Shown here: in pieces, positions 33,101 to 45,339 of the stretch
Layout of the letters: every line of letters begins with the position of its first letter
Position numbering within the stretch: position 1 is the stretch's first letter
Notes under the pieces: generated by a model
Seen by the model: only the letters and a program-made list of their open reading frames with translations
Told to the model about the DNA's origin: nothing
Database searches by the model: none
Translations under genes and position numbers: made by a program
Source of the DNA: Bradysia coprophila
Taxonomy: Eukaryota; Arthropoda; Insecta; Diptera; Sciaridae
NCBI RefSeq assembly: GCF_014529535.1
Contig: NC_050735.1
Coordinates: 10,737,739 to 10,801,738, forward strand
DNA length: 64,000 nt
Direction: 5' to 3'

Positions 33101-36100
33101 TTATTTATTTTCGATAATGGTCTGCAGTTGTAGCACAAGACTTCTGGACAGTTTCAGTACTGATTGCGTATTGTGGCGTTCAGCCATTTCTATTAGAAGC
33201 AAAAAAAAAACGGTTTTTCAGTGTAAGAATCTGATTTGAAGACCGTTATGCATGTTATAATTACCATTGAAGAATTTTATCACATCGGTAAAGTCCATAC
33301 TGTTAGATAAAATGATATCCCTGTACGTTTCTAAAAGAGCCAATGCTACAAGCAAACAAATCGAGTGAAAATTAGATTTTTTTACAGTTCGAGACATTGA
33401 AATTTTAGCATAAATTTGCTTCAGCTGTTTTTCAGATGATCCATACAAACAATCAAAACTGTTGTTGATTTTGGATGGTTCGATAAAATTTAGGAGTCAT
33501 ATCGCCAAATCTCCAGGAAATTTTTTTAACTTTGGGAACAAGCGGTCTTTAATTTTAATGAGTGATAGCTCGTTGGATTCGTCTTTCAATTCTAGTAAAC
33601 ACGTATCTTTCACTTTTTCTAAAACAAATTTGTTTTCTGTCAAAAAAGCTCTAAAGTAAAGACATGTCAGAGGGTACCGAAAACAGTTTTTCGGCAATAA
33701 CTCATGAAAAAATTATTTTAAATTGCCTTGGAAAGACCTACAGGTAGAGTATACGCACTGATTGGTGCGAATACATCCACGAGAGTTATGACTAAAAATA
33801 TAGTGAATGATCGGAGAGTCCGGATTCTCTGCAGCTTCGTTGTTCTTCTATTGATAAGGTAAAAGAATAGAAAATGACTGCCGTAGTACCGTTCCAGATG
33901 CTGTTCCAGCTGCAGAGCCCTCAGAAAGAAGGAAAAAATCTGCATTTTGGCACCAACTTTTTTTCCAAGAGATCTGTTGGCTTGCAGTACAAAAGTGGAT
34001 AGTGGGTGAGGCCAGCTACAACACCCCATACTCAGTTGGAACAACGAAGCTGCAGAGACTCTCCGAACATTCACTACATTTTTAGTCATATCTCTCGTGG
34101 ATGTACTCGCACCAAGCAGTGCGTATACTCTACCTGCAGGTCTTTCCAAGGCCGACACTCATACAACATTACAACAATTTAAAATAATTTTTTCTTGAGT
34201 TATTGTCGAAAAACTGTTTTTGGTACCCTCTGACATGTCCTTACTTTTGAGCTATTTTCACAAAAATATTTTTTTTTAGAAAAAGTGAAAGATTCGTGTT
34301 TCCCCATACTCAGTTGGAACAACGAAGCTGCAGAGACTCTCCGAACATTCACTACATTTTTAGTCATATCTCTCGTGGATGTACTCGCACCAAGCAGTGC
34401 GTATACTCTACCTGCAGGTCTTTCCAAGGCCGACACTCATACAACATTACAACAATTTAAAATAATTTTTTCTTGAGTTATTGTCGAAAAACTGTTTTTG
34501 GTACCCTCTGACATGTCCTTACTTTTGAGCTATTTTCACAAAAATATTTTTTTTTAGAAAAAGTGAAAGATTCGTGTCTCCTAGAATTGAAAGTCGAATC
34601 CAACGAGCTATCACTCATTAAAATCGGAGACCGCTTGTCCCCCAATCGCCTGAAGTCTTGGCGATATGACTCTTAACACCAAATGAGAAACTACGACTCA
34701 TAGGAGACACCGATCACAGACGATCATATCCCCAGATGATCATCCCCACAAACGATCATCTCCAAGGAATAGACTGGTCAATTATCCTATCTTTTGTTTT
34801 GATTTGGCACTTGACACTGGACTTGAGTACCTCTGCGATACTAATCTGTCATCTTCAGATAGAAAGCTTCTTAACGACTTTCTATTGAAAACTGGGAGAT
34901 TTCCGTATTGGAATTAGTAAGGCTGGGAAGTTGGAGACAAAGGATACCTTATCCGTGTTTTCGCTTCTTATCACGGAAGCCCCTGAATAATTTGGCGAAT
35001 CTTTTGCTCCAAAAAATAGCAGAAACCGTTTGAGCCACTAGGAGCCACTAGGAGCCACTAGGAGCCACTAGGATCATACGCTTCGTGTGGGAGATTTATA
35101 ACTATTTAAACGTTATAACGATTAAAACTAGCGATTAAAATGTTGCAAAAACAGAAACGAATCTTTAAAAATCGACAAAGGACGGTGCAAGGGCTTCAAC
35201 AACTTCATATACAGTCTCTTTGATTTTGGATGTGAAGTTATAGGCCACTGGTTCTACTGATAAGTACTAAAAGTAACAAGAAAAATGTTTGTTTCAAAGG
35301 CTCTCGGTTGCATGGAATTTAGTAAATTTATGGGAATTCGGCAGCTTCAATTGTTCAACGGATAAGGATTGGTTAACATAATTTTTTGCGCAAAATAAAA
35401 AACCAAAAAGAAACACTTACCCAAAAACAGAACAAAATGCGCTGAGGCAACATGTTTTGCAGCCCATATAACTTCCCATGTGGAAAAAACGTCTGCGTAA
35501 ATAAGTTCTCGTTTGAAATCCAATAGAAACCATCGATAACAGAAATAAAAGTGCGAATAGTCGCCATGAGCGTCCATCAGATCATACATTTCCGAATCCA
35601 ATATTTGAATGAGCGACCTATATGCACCACGGTGAGAGAAAATATTTTTCTCTTTTGTTTGACTATTAAAATCGGATCTCACATACCTCATGTTTGCAAA
35701 GTGCATATCCATTGCGTTTCCGTTCGGGAAATTTTCAATCATCCGTTCCATTAACTGACAAAAGCAGCCATAACTGAGCGATTCATCGTCGAATATAACT
35801 AACAGTGGAGCGACAAGGTCGCACATTCCTTGCATATATCCGATGTCCAGATGTTCCCATACGTAGCTGCAATTATTAGTGCGGTTTCGCAGTGCGTTTC
35901 ATTGACTAAATATACAATGGACCTACGTGCATATAACGTTTCGAAGTTTGTCCAAATTTTCATTGGCAAAGTACCAGTAGTTCCTATCACATCTTTGTAC
36001 GTCTTTTTCTATTCGATGTAAGTTCAATCCGAATGCTTCCAAAAGCTTGCACTGTAAAATTTAGTGAAATTTTTGACTGTGAAAATCGAACAAGTTGGAA

Positions 36101-39100
36101 TTGATTATCAATTAAAAATCTTCCGGCTAAAGGGATAGGAAAGCTACAAATACGTATCCCCATGTTGTGCACGCAAACAACAGAGATTTCGAAAGACGGA
36201 ACTAAAAATATCCTTACACTATAAACACCGCCACTTGAACTCGCCGGCGAAACACAAGCAGACTTTGGCTCTTGCAACGTTTCAGCTTCCAACGTAGCAC
36301 TGACTTCTGTCAACGGAGGCAACCCCTCATCCGAATTGGCATTTTCACACGCGACCTCATCGCTAATGTTTGCAATGTCGATTGAAGCATTTGTTATGAT
36401 AAATGCGTGATGTGAACTGGAATGCATCTGATCGGACGATTCGCCAGGAAGTTCCGAAAACTGTTCCATATCACCGAAATCATTGGCCACAGTTTCGTAG
36501 GACGATGTGGATGGTGAACTTTTATTACTATCGACGGCATTTGGTTCGGTTTCTTCAATCGGTAGACTTAGTTCTGATGCTGCCGTAACGGATTCGGCTT
36601 TATCTTCATCGGCTGCAACATCTTCACACTTGACATCTGCATCGGGCACATTACCCGAATCGGTGCTGCTTTTGTTTACTCGGCTGGGCTTCGGTGGTTC
36701 GGCATTCTCACCATTTTCACCATCACCAGTCCCATCGCCAAAATCTTCTGGATCGGATAGATCTGAAAAGCCGTTCTCTTCGAACACATCGTTGTCTATG
36801 TCCATTTCCATGTCAACCAATTTGTGTTTGTGATCACTCCCACTCTCCGAACTTAACTTAGCAACAGCTTGAGCAGTTTTCTCTTTATTTAGCTGCTGGA
36901 CAATAGCTTCGACAGCTAGCCACGCACCAACTTTCTGTTCATAGCATTGTCGAGTGGTTTCATCGACTTCACTTCGTTCTTCAGCCGTTGAGCCGAAGCT
37001 GTAATTGTAAACATTTTCACAAATTAACAATTAATCCAGACAAACGTCACTAGCGTGTTAACGGGATAACGCATACCTGTAATGGCCCAACAAATAAGGC
37101 CAAACCTCCTTCCGAATTTCGTGCTGTACTCCTCCAAAATAGACCAGGCGATACACCTCGTCATCGTCGGAAACCACACCATCTTCCGAGTGTAACGATT
37201 CCCATTTATCTTTCGTCAAACCATCCTCGGTGTCAACTAAAGAAAACGAGACAATTTCGCAAAACCGACTTCGGAGCTCAACACAAATTATAAAACCTTC
37301 AGGTGTTATCCGTCCATGTACCAGGCCCGATAAATGGGTTCGAACCGTAGATAGATGTCGGCAGTACGCTAGCCATCCGTAAAATGCTCTCGAGATTATT
37401 TGTCTCTTCATTGTGGAACAAACAAGTGCGATACTAGCAGTCTGATTGGCTTGTACCTGTTAGGGAAGATATTGTCGCATTTCATGAACGTTCAAAGCTA
37501 TCGAAAATAAATAAATAATTCAACGTACAAGCTGTGTGCTCTCCGCAGGTATATCCAATGAAATGCTTTTATTTGAGCAGTCACTACTATCGTTAGTTGA
37601 ACAACTACTTAATTGATTTCGCCGTGGACTAGTTCGTCCCATTTCCAATATTGGATGGCTTGCAACTGAATTCAATTTATTCCTTAGCTCATTCACTTGG
37701 AACAAAGAAAGGAACTCACGGAATTCTTTGTGGTTTGTTTTATTTACGATACGAAAGACATAATCGGTCGGAAGCTCTTCGCCACCTTCCGGTACGGATG
37801 GCTGAACAATGCGTCGCCTTCCTTTCGGCGGCCATGGAAACTTTTTTCCAATGCCGCGTTGCGACCACAGTGGCGGATCGAGCTGTCCGTGAGGAAGAAG
37901 ACCTTTAAATTATCGATTATGCGAGGAGCATTAGAAACACAGTCTTCATCGCGATTAGATCGTCATTTTACCCGTTTCTAAGCATCCCAAAAACTGTGCC
38001 ATGTGCCCTCCTTCAGGAAAATGAATCGGTGGTCTCTGAACACCATCTTGTTCAACTAAGATAACAGTGCCACCGGTCTGTTGGCCACCGGCTTGATGAC
38101 AATGGACGTAAACGATGTCATCGACATTTATGGTCATAAAGTATGCCCAATATGAGCTGAAAGTTAGAGGAAATAAAATCGCTTCTGACACACAATCTGC
38201 GCTGGTTCTTACCTTTTATCCGTGACATCGTTTTCCGAATTTCGGTTCATTAACTGATTCGGCGTCCATTTGATATTTAAGGAGTGAGCAGTTTGATGCA
38301 AGGTCAAATATCCCGGCATTGGTTCACTGACATCTTTCTGTTGGTGAACGTTAAACGAAGGTTGTCAAAGGTGTTCCAACATACGAATCTTAATCGACAT
38401 TACTTACTGGCAACACAAATACGTTATTCTTCCCATACAGCAATGTTTCGCGGGAATTCTGATGCAACGACTCAACGTAGTCCTTGGCCACCGACACCGA
38501 ACTGTTGGACTTGAATGATCCAGTGCTACCACTTCCATCTTCCGAACTAGTGTTTAGGCTACGTTTAAAATTGAATATGGGACGTCGAACAGTTGGTGGC
38601 GTAGGATGTCCAGAACTGATTCGATGTCGCTGCACCAACTCATCGGCTGGTGGATCCGACCAGAAGTGATCGATGGTCTTAGTACGTGAATAATCCAAAG
38701 CGCATGGCCCCACCAACAACGAACTAAGTATTGAACCATAATCTGGATCTGCGACCAAAGAATCACGATCGTAGTATCGCGTGGCATTCGACACCAAATG
38801 GTCAATAATTCGGGACAATTTCTTTTCGTACAAAGCTAATCGAATCCACAGATATCTGTCGAACAAGGAATTTAACTTTATGAATAAAACCGTCGACTTT
38901 ACGCATTGTAAGGTCTTACTTGACAGTGGTGGTCGGAGGACTTGTAGTTGACATAGAATTCGTGCTATTTTTCTTAAGGATAGGAGGTTTACTTGTACTA
39001 TCACCACTCGATGACGATCGCTTGGTTGGATCACTGTTTTCGATGTCTTGTATCATTTGACTTATAAATGCTGCTTCTTCACAATGTTTGCCCACTTTAT

Positions 39101-39366
39101 GCAGTAGAGCCGTGGTTGATGAAGTCTTGAATAAACCTAATGCTCGACGTCGGAGTCCTTGTCGAAGACATGCCTCAACGGCTGTAATAATGGACGCTAG
39201 TTATGAAAACGAACAACAGAGCCGAAAATATTATTTCTTTTTCACCTGCACAAAGAGAAGTAACTGAGCCGGACTCTTCATGGATAAATTTCCGAGTGAC
39301 TGCCTCTTCCATTACTTGCTTTACCTCTTTTTTCACAGCAGCAATCAGCCGCTCTTTAAAGTCCAT
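33101..39366 (-). CDS. SGSM1/2-type RUN and TBC domain RabGAP, 14 exons
   Basis: Small G protein signalling modulator, a GTPase-activating protein for Rab (and binder of Rap) GTPases on endosomal/Golgi membranes. Exons (minus): 39366-39246, 39181-38920, 38855-38408, 38337-38213, 38156-37972, 37902-37529, 37456-37297, 37236-37077, 36998-36218, 36051-35927, 35866-35687, 35617-35421, 33345-33265, 33189-33101. All joins keep frame and give 1095 aa, near SGSM1/2 (1,000-1,150). The N-terminal RUN domain starts [18 protein letters not shown] lipid-binding-like middle region follows ([18 protein letters not shown]). The TBC domain begins [20 protein letters not shown] and is split by a 260-residue acidic insert, as in SGSM2. 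Both catalytic fingers are present: Arg in IEKDVQR and Gln in GYMQG. The protein ends IIENK. The 2-kb intron 35420-33346 holds a foldback transposon. The ATG is conserved-region based; a further upstream exon is proposed separately. Confidence 0.93.
33490..34676. mobile_element. Foldback element (family A) in an SGSM intron
   Basis: Ends ttaggagtcatatcgccaa and, reverse-complemented, ttaagagtcatatcgccaa. Its arms match those of the CAP-G intron element (4003-4828), with the same agcggtct and gagctatcactcatt words. It contains an internal exact tandem duplication, and its frames are not those of a known transposase. Confidence 0.7.
34024..34579. repeat. 278-bp tandem duplication inside the foldback element
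   Basis: Units 34024-34301 and 34302-34579 read identically, base for base as far as I can follow, starting ccccatactcagttggaac and ending gaaagattcgtgt. The identity means the duplication is recent or is an assembly duplication. Confidence 0.8.
35032..35072. repeat. Four tandem copies of a 10-bp unit
   Basis: The unit gagccactag is repeated four times with no change. It lies in the same SGSM intron as the foldback element. Confidence 0.85.
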
Positions 39367-39820
39367 GTTGTCTAAATGGTAGAAAAAAGCAATGTTATTG
39401 TCACTAAAGATACAAAGAATGAAGATAACATCCTCTAGAAAGGACTGGTGATGCCAGCAAACTATTTTGTCTGAAATATCGAGTGAGAGAGCTACAATAT
39501 GCATTATTAGTGTAATGGTAACTCAACCCAATACAAGTGCCGTTGTGTGTTATCTATGAGCTTGTTTCCTATCATGAGCCTTTATGGAAATTTTGCGAAG
39601 CGAGGCCGGAGTGTACAACACATCGTATGATTTTATGCAAATCAGCATCATACTGTTCGAAAATCGCGAAAAAAACGTTGTATGAATATCGGTACAAAGT
39701 ACTTTATTAGGCTCATATTGTGTATTACCACACACGGCCTTCGGCCTAATAAACTACTTTGCACTCGATGTCATAATAGTTATGATTCTGAGTGGCATAA
39801 TAGTTATTTATCACATCGAG

Positions 39821-39894
39821 TGCGAAGTACTTGATTAGGCTCACGATGTGTAATTATCATAATACACATCGTGCGCATAATCAAGTACTTCGCA
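39821..39894. repeat. Hairpin repeat
   Basis: Inverted arms tgcgaagtacttgatta and taatcaagtacttcgca around an inner palindrome gatgtgtaattatcataatacacatc-like core. Related words recur at 39660-39780 and 20090-20400. Confidence 0.6.
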
Positions 39895-40291
39895 GTTTTC
39901 GAACATTGAGATCTCAGATTGCATAAATAACTATTATGTACGGTGGTGAGATCTTCATTTTTCTCGCACTGGCGCATAAATGTTTGTTTGTTGGTTCGTA
40001 TATCTAAGGCCAGGACGAAAAGTCCTAGAGACTTGGCATACAGACTACTAAAAAAAAGTTAGGACGAGTGTGTGAAAGCTCTTTCACTTTCATGCGTTAT
40101 TTGACGCATGAATATTTGTTTTGCCGATTTACGCTGTGGATTTCTTGAAACGCGGAAACATTTTGTGACACGTGAAAATATCTTTGACGCTTGAAATTAT
40201 TTTTATCTGTCTAGAACGATAATCTCGAGCTTATCCCTCTAGGGAGTTTTTGTTTATCTCGATATATCTGTTCTCGACAGATAAAATATGA

Positions 40292-40404
40292 TATGCACCT
40301 ATTGCCAAACTGTTATTTTGACGTGTAGCCATTATGGCCCACGCCTTCGGCTAGGGCAATAATGTCCTACACGTCAAAATACCAATCTTGGCAACAGGTG
40401 CATA
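40292..40404. mobile_element. 113-bp MITE
   Basis: Ends tatgcacctattgccaa and ttggcaacaggtgcata. Inner arms attttgacgtgta and tacacgtcaaaat continue the pairing. It starts with TA and ends with TA, as TA-targeting elements do; the family call is tentative. Confidence 0.55.
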
Positions 40405-41049
40405 ATATATACTACATGCTACATGCGTCGAAAACCGTACTTTTCATGTTTCAAGCACGTCTTTCGACGCCCTGAGCATTTTACATCCCATTACAAAACT
40501 CGGGATAGAAAAAAAAGTCTAGTTTTCGTGTGTTTTTTGGGCTTCGCCTCGGATCAACAGAATATTCACACGAAAACTCAACTTTTCATCTTTTTATCCC
40601 TAGTCATGTAAAATACTACTAAAGGAATTTTCCGGAATCTTTTGACGCATGAAATTTATTTTTGACGCGTGGAATCTTTTGTCATTATAGTAACCCCGAG
40701 CAAAGCCGGTGGTACTTAACTAGCGTTGTATATTTGTTCAAAACACTTTTACTTCCTACAATGACTCATGAAAGATCTATTGCGAACCTGTTTTTAAAGT
40801 ATGTAACCTAAGCAAATAAACAATACCAGGAAGAAACCTTATAAACGTATGTGATTCTTGTTGGAACAAATTGTTTTGACTTTATATTATGATAAACAAG
40901 TATGTTTGGCATTGAAACGAGTTTTCAGAGCAAAATATTTTTTTGTTTTTCGTCAAATCTAAACATCGACAACATTAGAGAAATAAATTTCCAGCAACGG
41001 GACCCGCTCTTCGAGTAGACTATATATATGCTCTCACTATGCTAGGAAT

Positions 41050-41230
41050 AGTCATTTGTGTACCTGTTTTGGACGATTGATTTTAGGCAATTTCGCGGAT
41101 TGTACCAGCGAAAGTGCCTTCAATCAACCGTCCCAAACAGGTACACACGTGAATTTTCATGCAAAGAACAGAAAACCCGAGAAAATATGAAAAATTGCCC
41201 TCATTGTCGGCCCGAAGCATGAAAATGCAT
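41050..41230. mobile_element. MITE family F, copy 1
   Basis: Hairpin gtgtacctgttttggacg...cgtcccaaacaggtacac, then gaaaacccgagaaaa and cattgtcggcccga. The same blocks, inverted, are in 53577-53778. Bounds are approximate. Confidence 0.55.
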
Positions 41231-41308
41231 TTTAATTTTTACCATTGTGCATTAAAGTGCCACACACAATTTTGCATGATGATTGTGGAACGCGAGAGAA
41301 GCGTGTTG

Positions 41309-41328
41309 TGACGTCACATTGTATATAA
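41309..41328 (+). promoter_or_regulatory. CRE plus TATA motif
   Basis: A perfect tgacgtca palindrome (41309-41316) is followed six bases later by tatataa (41322-41328). The TATA context is identical over 17 bases to that at 17938. No coding region follows on the plus strand within several kilobases, so the transcript, if any, may be non-coding. Confidence 0.35.
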
Positions 41329-42640
41329 GTCAAATTAATTACCACTGATTGAATAGATTTGTTATAGGCTGCAGCACTGCGACATTAATCGAGTTAGAAA
41401 GCAAATTGAACGCAGTGGAGTGAGGAGTTTAAAATATTTGTATTGAAGTCTAGGTACTCGCCTCGAACACGGCCTAGACTGTTAGTCGGTACGGCCCTGT
41501 TCGGCTGCTTATCACTGTAATCCAATAATTTAATATTTACAATAAGATATTTGTTTGTATGGTCGTGACAGAAAAAAAAGCTGTGGAAATTAACCGATAT
41601 CGAAATTCATTTTTTGTAATTCCATCAAAAGCTGGGTCTCTTTTGTCAGTTCTTTGCTTGTTAAATAAGAATTTATTTGAAGTCTGTTGTATATAAACTA
41701 TTTGCGAATACAATTTTATCCAGCTGTTACTTAAGGTACATATATCCCCCATTATCTAGTCGGTGTACATTCACATCAAGCACACACATATTTTCCATAT
41801 GGAATAATTTTTAATGCTGAACATGAAAACTAATCGATTTCGAGAGTTCATATCATTTTTCAGTGGTAGTGACGTAAACGAATGATATATACGTATAATA
41901 TATAAGAAACACCTCAGGTGTATAGCAAAATACCGAATTACCAATTTATAATATGAATAAAGGTATTCGAAAGGTGTGCGTTACTCGCCTCGTGATGATG
42001 ATGATGAGGGTTGATATATAATGCTATATTACATACAATTTTTCGGCAGAATTGTTTCTCATTTATTTTTAAATCAACAAAAAAAATTCGGACGGGCGAT
42101 GGCTATTTTTCTTTTGCGAAACAAGACATCCATCATACGAAACTTGGAACATTGATTGGAGCGTAAAAAAAATGTTGGAGACCATCCATCAAAACCGTAC
42201 CAAAGTCTATTGATTTTGACTTTGAATTTAAAATTTTCGAGGTCAAACCCCTAATCTGTATATTGTTTTGTAGACTCTCCCTCTCTACGCACTTTCAAAA
42301 TATTGATTTTTATTTTGGCAAAAAATTTGCTACCAATTATACCTCGTAACTCGTTATGTATTTTTAAGGCGAATATGTCCATTTTATCAACCATCAAAAC
42401 AATGTTACAGAATCCGAAAAGAACAACTAATCACTTCTATCAACCACCATATTCAGCATATTTCAGTTGAATTTTCACAGAACCGAAAAAAGCTTTTCAC
42501 ATTTTAAATAAAAATGAAAATATGACAATCGTTCGGACGAAAAGAAACACCCACGTATGTAACAAACTCTCTTCGGTTCTAATTAACTTTACTTATAGCT
42601 CGAATCTAACAACGTAAAAATTCCATTTTAAATCACCAAC

Positions 42641-42659
42641 CTGTTTGTCCGGACGACAT
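42641..42659 (-). CDS. Candidate first coding exon of SGSM (MSSGQT)
   Basis: An ATG followed by six codons (MSSGQT plus one base) ends at a GT. Joined to an acceptor at 39371 it reads through D-N into the conserved MDFKERL start, in frame. The donor (gttggt) is weak and a frame match happens one time in three by chance, so this is only a proposal. Confidence 0.3.
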
Positions 42660-43475
42660 ATTGTCGGAATGTGCAATGATGCCACTTTCGATGGAAAACC
42701 AACCGATGTGAGGCAAAGAAAATCGCTTCGCCACAATTGCCACTGTTTACCTAAACTTCAATGCACAAAACAAACACACCAAGAGCACTCTTAGAAAATA
42801 AATTCAAGGTTACGCAAATTCTTCTGTAAAATTAATTGAACTTTTCGTGGCACACTTCTCCATCCTGTTTTACATGGCTTATGGTAATTAATACATATTC
42901 CTTTTATGGTGTTCTCCTGTCGAGTCCAACTTTTCGTTTGTGTGTTGTGTGTGCGTTTTTTTTTATCTTCTTTGCTGAGAATTTTTTCCAACGCACAATA
43001 CGGTAAGGATGTGAGAATACTTATCGTGTAAATGTCTGTTGTGCGTTTTGCTGTGCACTCAGACGCCCAATACGGTTCTCATAACTTATGTCATGTACGG
43101 TATACAGTGGAAAAAGCGTGAAAATAACAACAACAACAACGCACTAATGAATGAGGAGAATGATGAAAAATCGATATAAACGAGTGCTTTGTTAAGCTTT
43201 CACTTTGTGTGTGAGGGGGAATACGATTTTTTGTAAGAAGCTTTTCATAAGCTTTCTTAAAAGCTTTTTTAAATGTTCCGTACTGGTATTTACAGGTGAT
43301 GTAGATTTTATCTTTGAATCTGATTTAGAATTCATTGACTTGTCCTTTTTCACGAGTGCGGTAAGCCTTTTTTTGTCACTTATCTTACCTTACCTTACCT
43401 TACAAACCTTATCTGAATGATTTTCTTCTTGCTACTTTGTCACCGGTGTAGGGAATGCCAAAGACTTCGATTATA
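42660..43475. other. Gene-free interval
   Basis: AT-rich sequence with an aac microsatellite near 43127-43140 and a four-unit cttac repeat at about 43387-43404. I see no gene. Confidence 0.35.
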
Positions 43476-44618
43476 TAGGGTTGCCATTCGTCCTCTTTTT
43501 AGAGGGCATGTCCTCTTTTTTCGTCTAATTCTTCTTTTTTGTAAAAATTCTAAGAACATCACTTTTTTCACACAACGTCCTCTTTTGTCCTCTTTTTTCT
43601 AAATATCAGGGCTTACTTTAGAGAATTTTAATTCTGAAAATTCCGAAAATTCTGAAAAAATTCCGACAAAGTTCAGATAAATTCTGAAATAATTTTTCGG
43701 AATTTTTCAGAACTTTTTCGGAACTTTTTCAGAATTTTCGGAATTTTCAGAATTAAAATTCTCTAAAGTAAGCCTTGCTAAATATTGTTAAATTTTAGCA
43801 AAACTTAACAGATGTGGTCAAATTTTACGGAAAAAATTTCGCTGCGCAGCTATTTCTAAAGCTACATAGTTTCTACAGCATTCGAATGATATAGTTGACT
43901 AGTCCTCGCAGTCAAAAATTCGACTCCATATTTAGGAATTAAGGAAGCTTTAGCATTATGATTGGGAATTTTTATGTTTTTATATGCATAAAATAAGGAG
44001 TAAACCAGGAGTATTAAAAAAACGTAATTAAGTTGATTAAAAATGCAACTAAATTGGTGTGAAATAGGCAGATTGTAGGAAATTCGTGAGAAACGGAAAG
44101 GTTTTAGAAAATTTTCCTACATTGGTCAGAAACAGTCAGATTTCAGAAAATGTGCCTAGAACAGGCCTAGATTTGTAAATTATTAAGAAACACGTTTCTT
44201 ATTTTTTAAATTTTTACTTCGAAACAAAAATGGAGTATCGAGAAAAAACTCATGAATTTCTTCTGAGATAAGTGCATGTTTGTAGCTTACAGTTCAAGAA
44301 CACCAAGTAAAGTTAGCAAAAAAGTAAAAGAATCACTTTTCTGGAAAATAAGGAAGAATATGAAGGTTTTTATAAAAAAAGGAAAAAAAGGTCATGTTTA
44401 CAAATGGTAGGTACTGAAACCTCGGATTCGCCTCAAACCAAATGAAATTTTAATTTTAACTTTTCTCACTAATTATTTGAATATCTATTGGTCCACATAG
44501 AATAATAGAGCTAAGACTCTATATTTGTCCGCTTTTCGTCCTCTTTTTCGAATTAAAAGGCGTCCTCTTTTTTCGTACAAAATGTCCTCTTTTCGAATTT
44601 TCAAAAATGGCAACCCTA
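43476..44618. mobile_element. 1.14-kb non-autonomous hAT element with exact 8-bp target duplication
   Basis: Terminal inverted repeat tagggttgccatt is perfect at both ends. The 8-bp direct repeat cgattata flanks it exactly (43468-43475 and 44619-44626). Both ends carry many copies of gtcctcttt, a typical hAT subterminal repeat. There is no transposase frame. A second hAT MITE is nested inside it. Confidence 0.88.
43607..43777. mobile_element. 171-bp hAT-like foldback MITE nested in the 43476-44618 element
   Basis: Ends cagggcttactttagag and, reverse-complemented, caaggcttactttagag, with arms running about 50 bp or more (attctgaaaattccgaaa words). The 8-bp direct repeat ctaaatat flanks it exactly (43599-43606 and 43778-43785). 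Confidence 0.88.
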
Positions 44619-44626
44619 CGATTATA

Positions 44627-45128
44627 GTTCATGGCATGAATGTCTTCTTCGTTCTCTTCACAGTGTTGTAGCCAAAGTTGAATATTATACCTGTTGCCTA
44701 GACTGTGATCTTTACTTTTGCAATTTTATCCTCTTGGACAGATTTCGATTGAATAGAAACTCACTGCGGTGCGGCAGTTACTTTATAGAATAAATTTATT
44801 TTCAACATATTGTAACGGAAAATCACAATCTAGCAAACCGTTAGTCGCACAAAATAAGTACAATTTCGATGAAAGGTTGAACATGAATGTGAGTAATAGA
44901 ATTTTGTTGTGTATTTAAAATTACAAGATAACAACTGACGGAGGTAACAACTAAAACTTGCTGATGGCAGTGGCTATGGCGAGTTTCTCCTTTTACAAAA
45001 CCTTTACAGCCAGTTACGAGTAGTTATTTTCATTACTTGGGCATAAATTTCAGAATTTTTCGTAAGGCACTTTCGCTCACGAAATTGGCTAAAATATACC
45101 GTCAACGACAGACACGTAATAGTACAGA
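44627..45128. other. Gene-free interval
   Basis: AT-rich sequence between transposons, with nothing recognised. Confidence 0.3.
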
Positions 45129-45232
45129 GTGATGAAAAGTTGAATTTTTCGGTACTAGTCGTAAGCTTGTCCTAACGAGGAGCCAAGTAGAACAAGCTTA
45201 CGACGTGTAACGAAAAATTCACCTTTCATCAC
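45129..45232. mobile_element. 104-bp hairpin MITE
   Basis: Outer arms gtgatgaaaagttgaattttt and, reverse-complemented, gtgatgaaaggtgaattttt. Inner arms gtcgtaagcttgt and acaagcttacgac. Confidence 0.65.
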
Positions 45233-45339
45233 GAGTCACAAACGACGTGTTTTGTGCTTGAAAACTGAAATGACACGAAACCACAACAACATTAACTCTA
45301 CACTACAGCTATTTCAACAACAAAGCATGCACAATAAAT

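Larger units (their letters stand above)
39367..42640. other. Interval upstream of SGSM (possible intron 1)
   Basis: No coding region recognised. It carries hairpin elements at 39821-39894, 40292-40404 and 41050-41230, and a CRE-plus-TATA motif at 41309-41328. If the small upstream exon at 42641-42659 is real, this is the first SGSM intron. Confidence 0.4.

Noticed and set aside
35032-35072. CRISPR-like array
   Set aside because: The four 10-bp units are directly adjacent with no spacers, in a eukaryotic intron.
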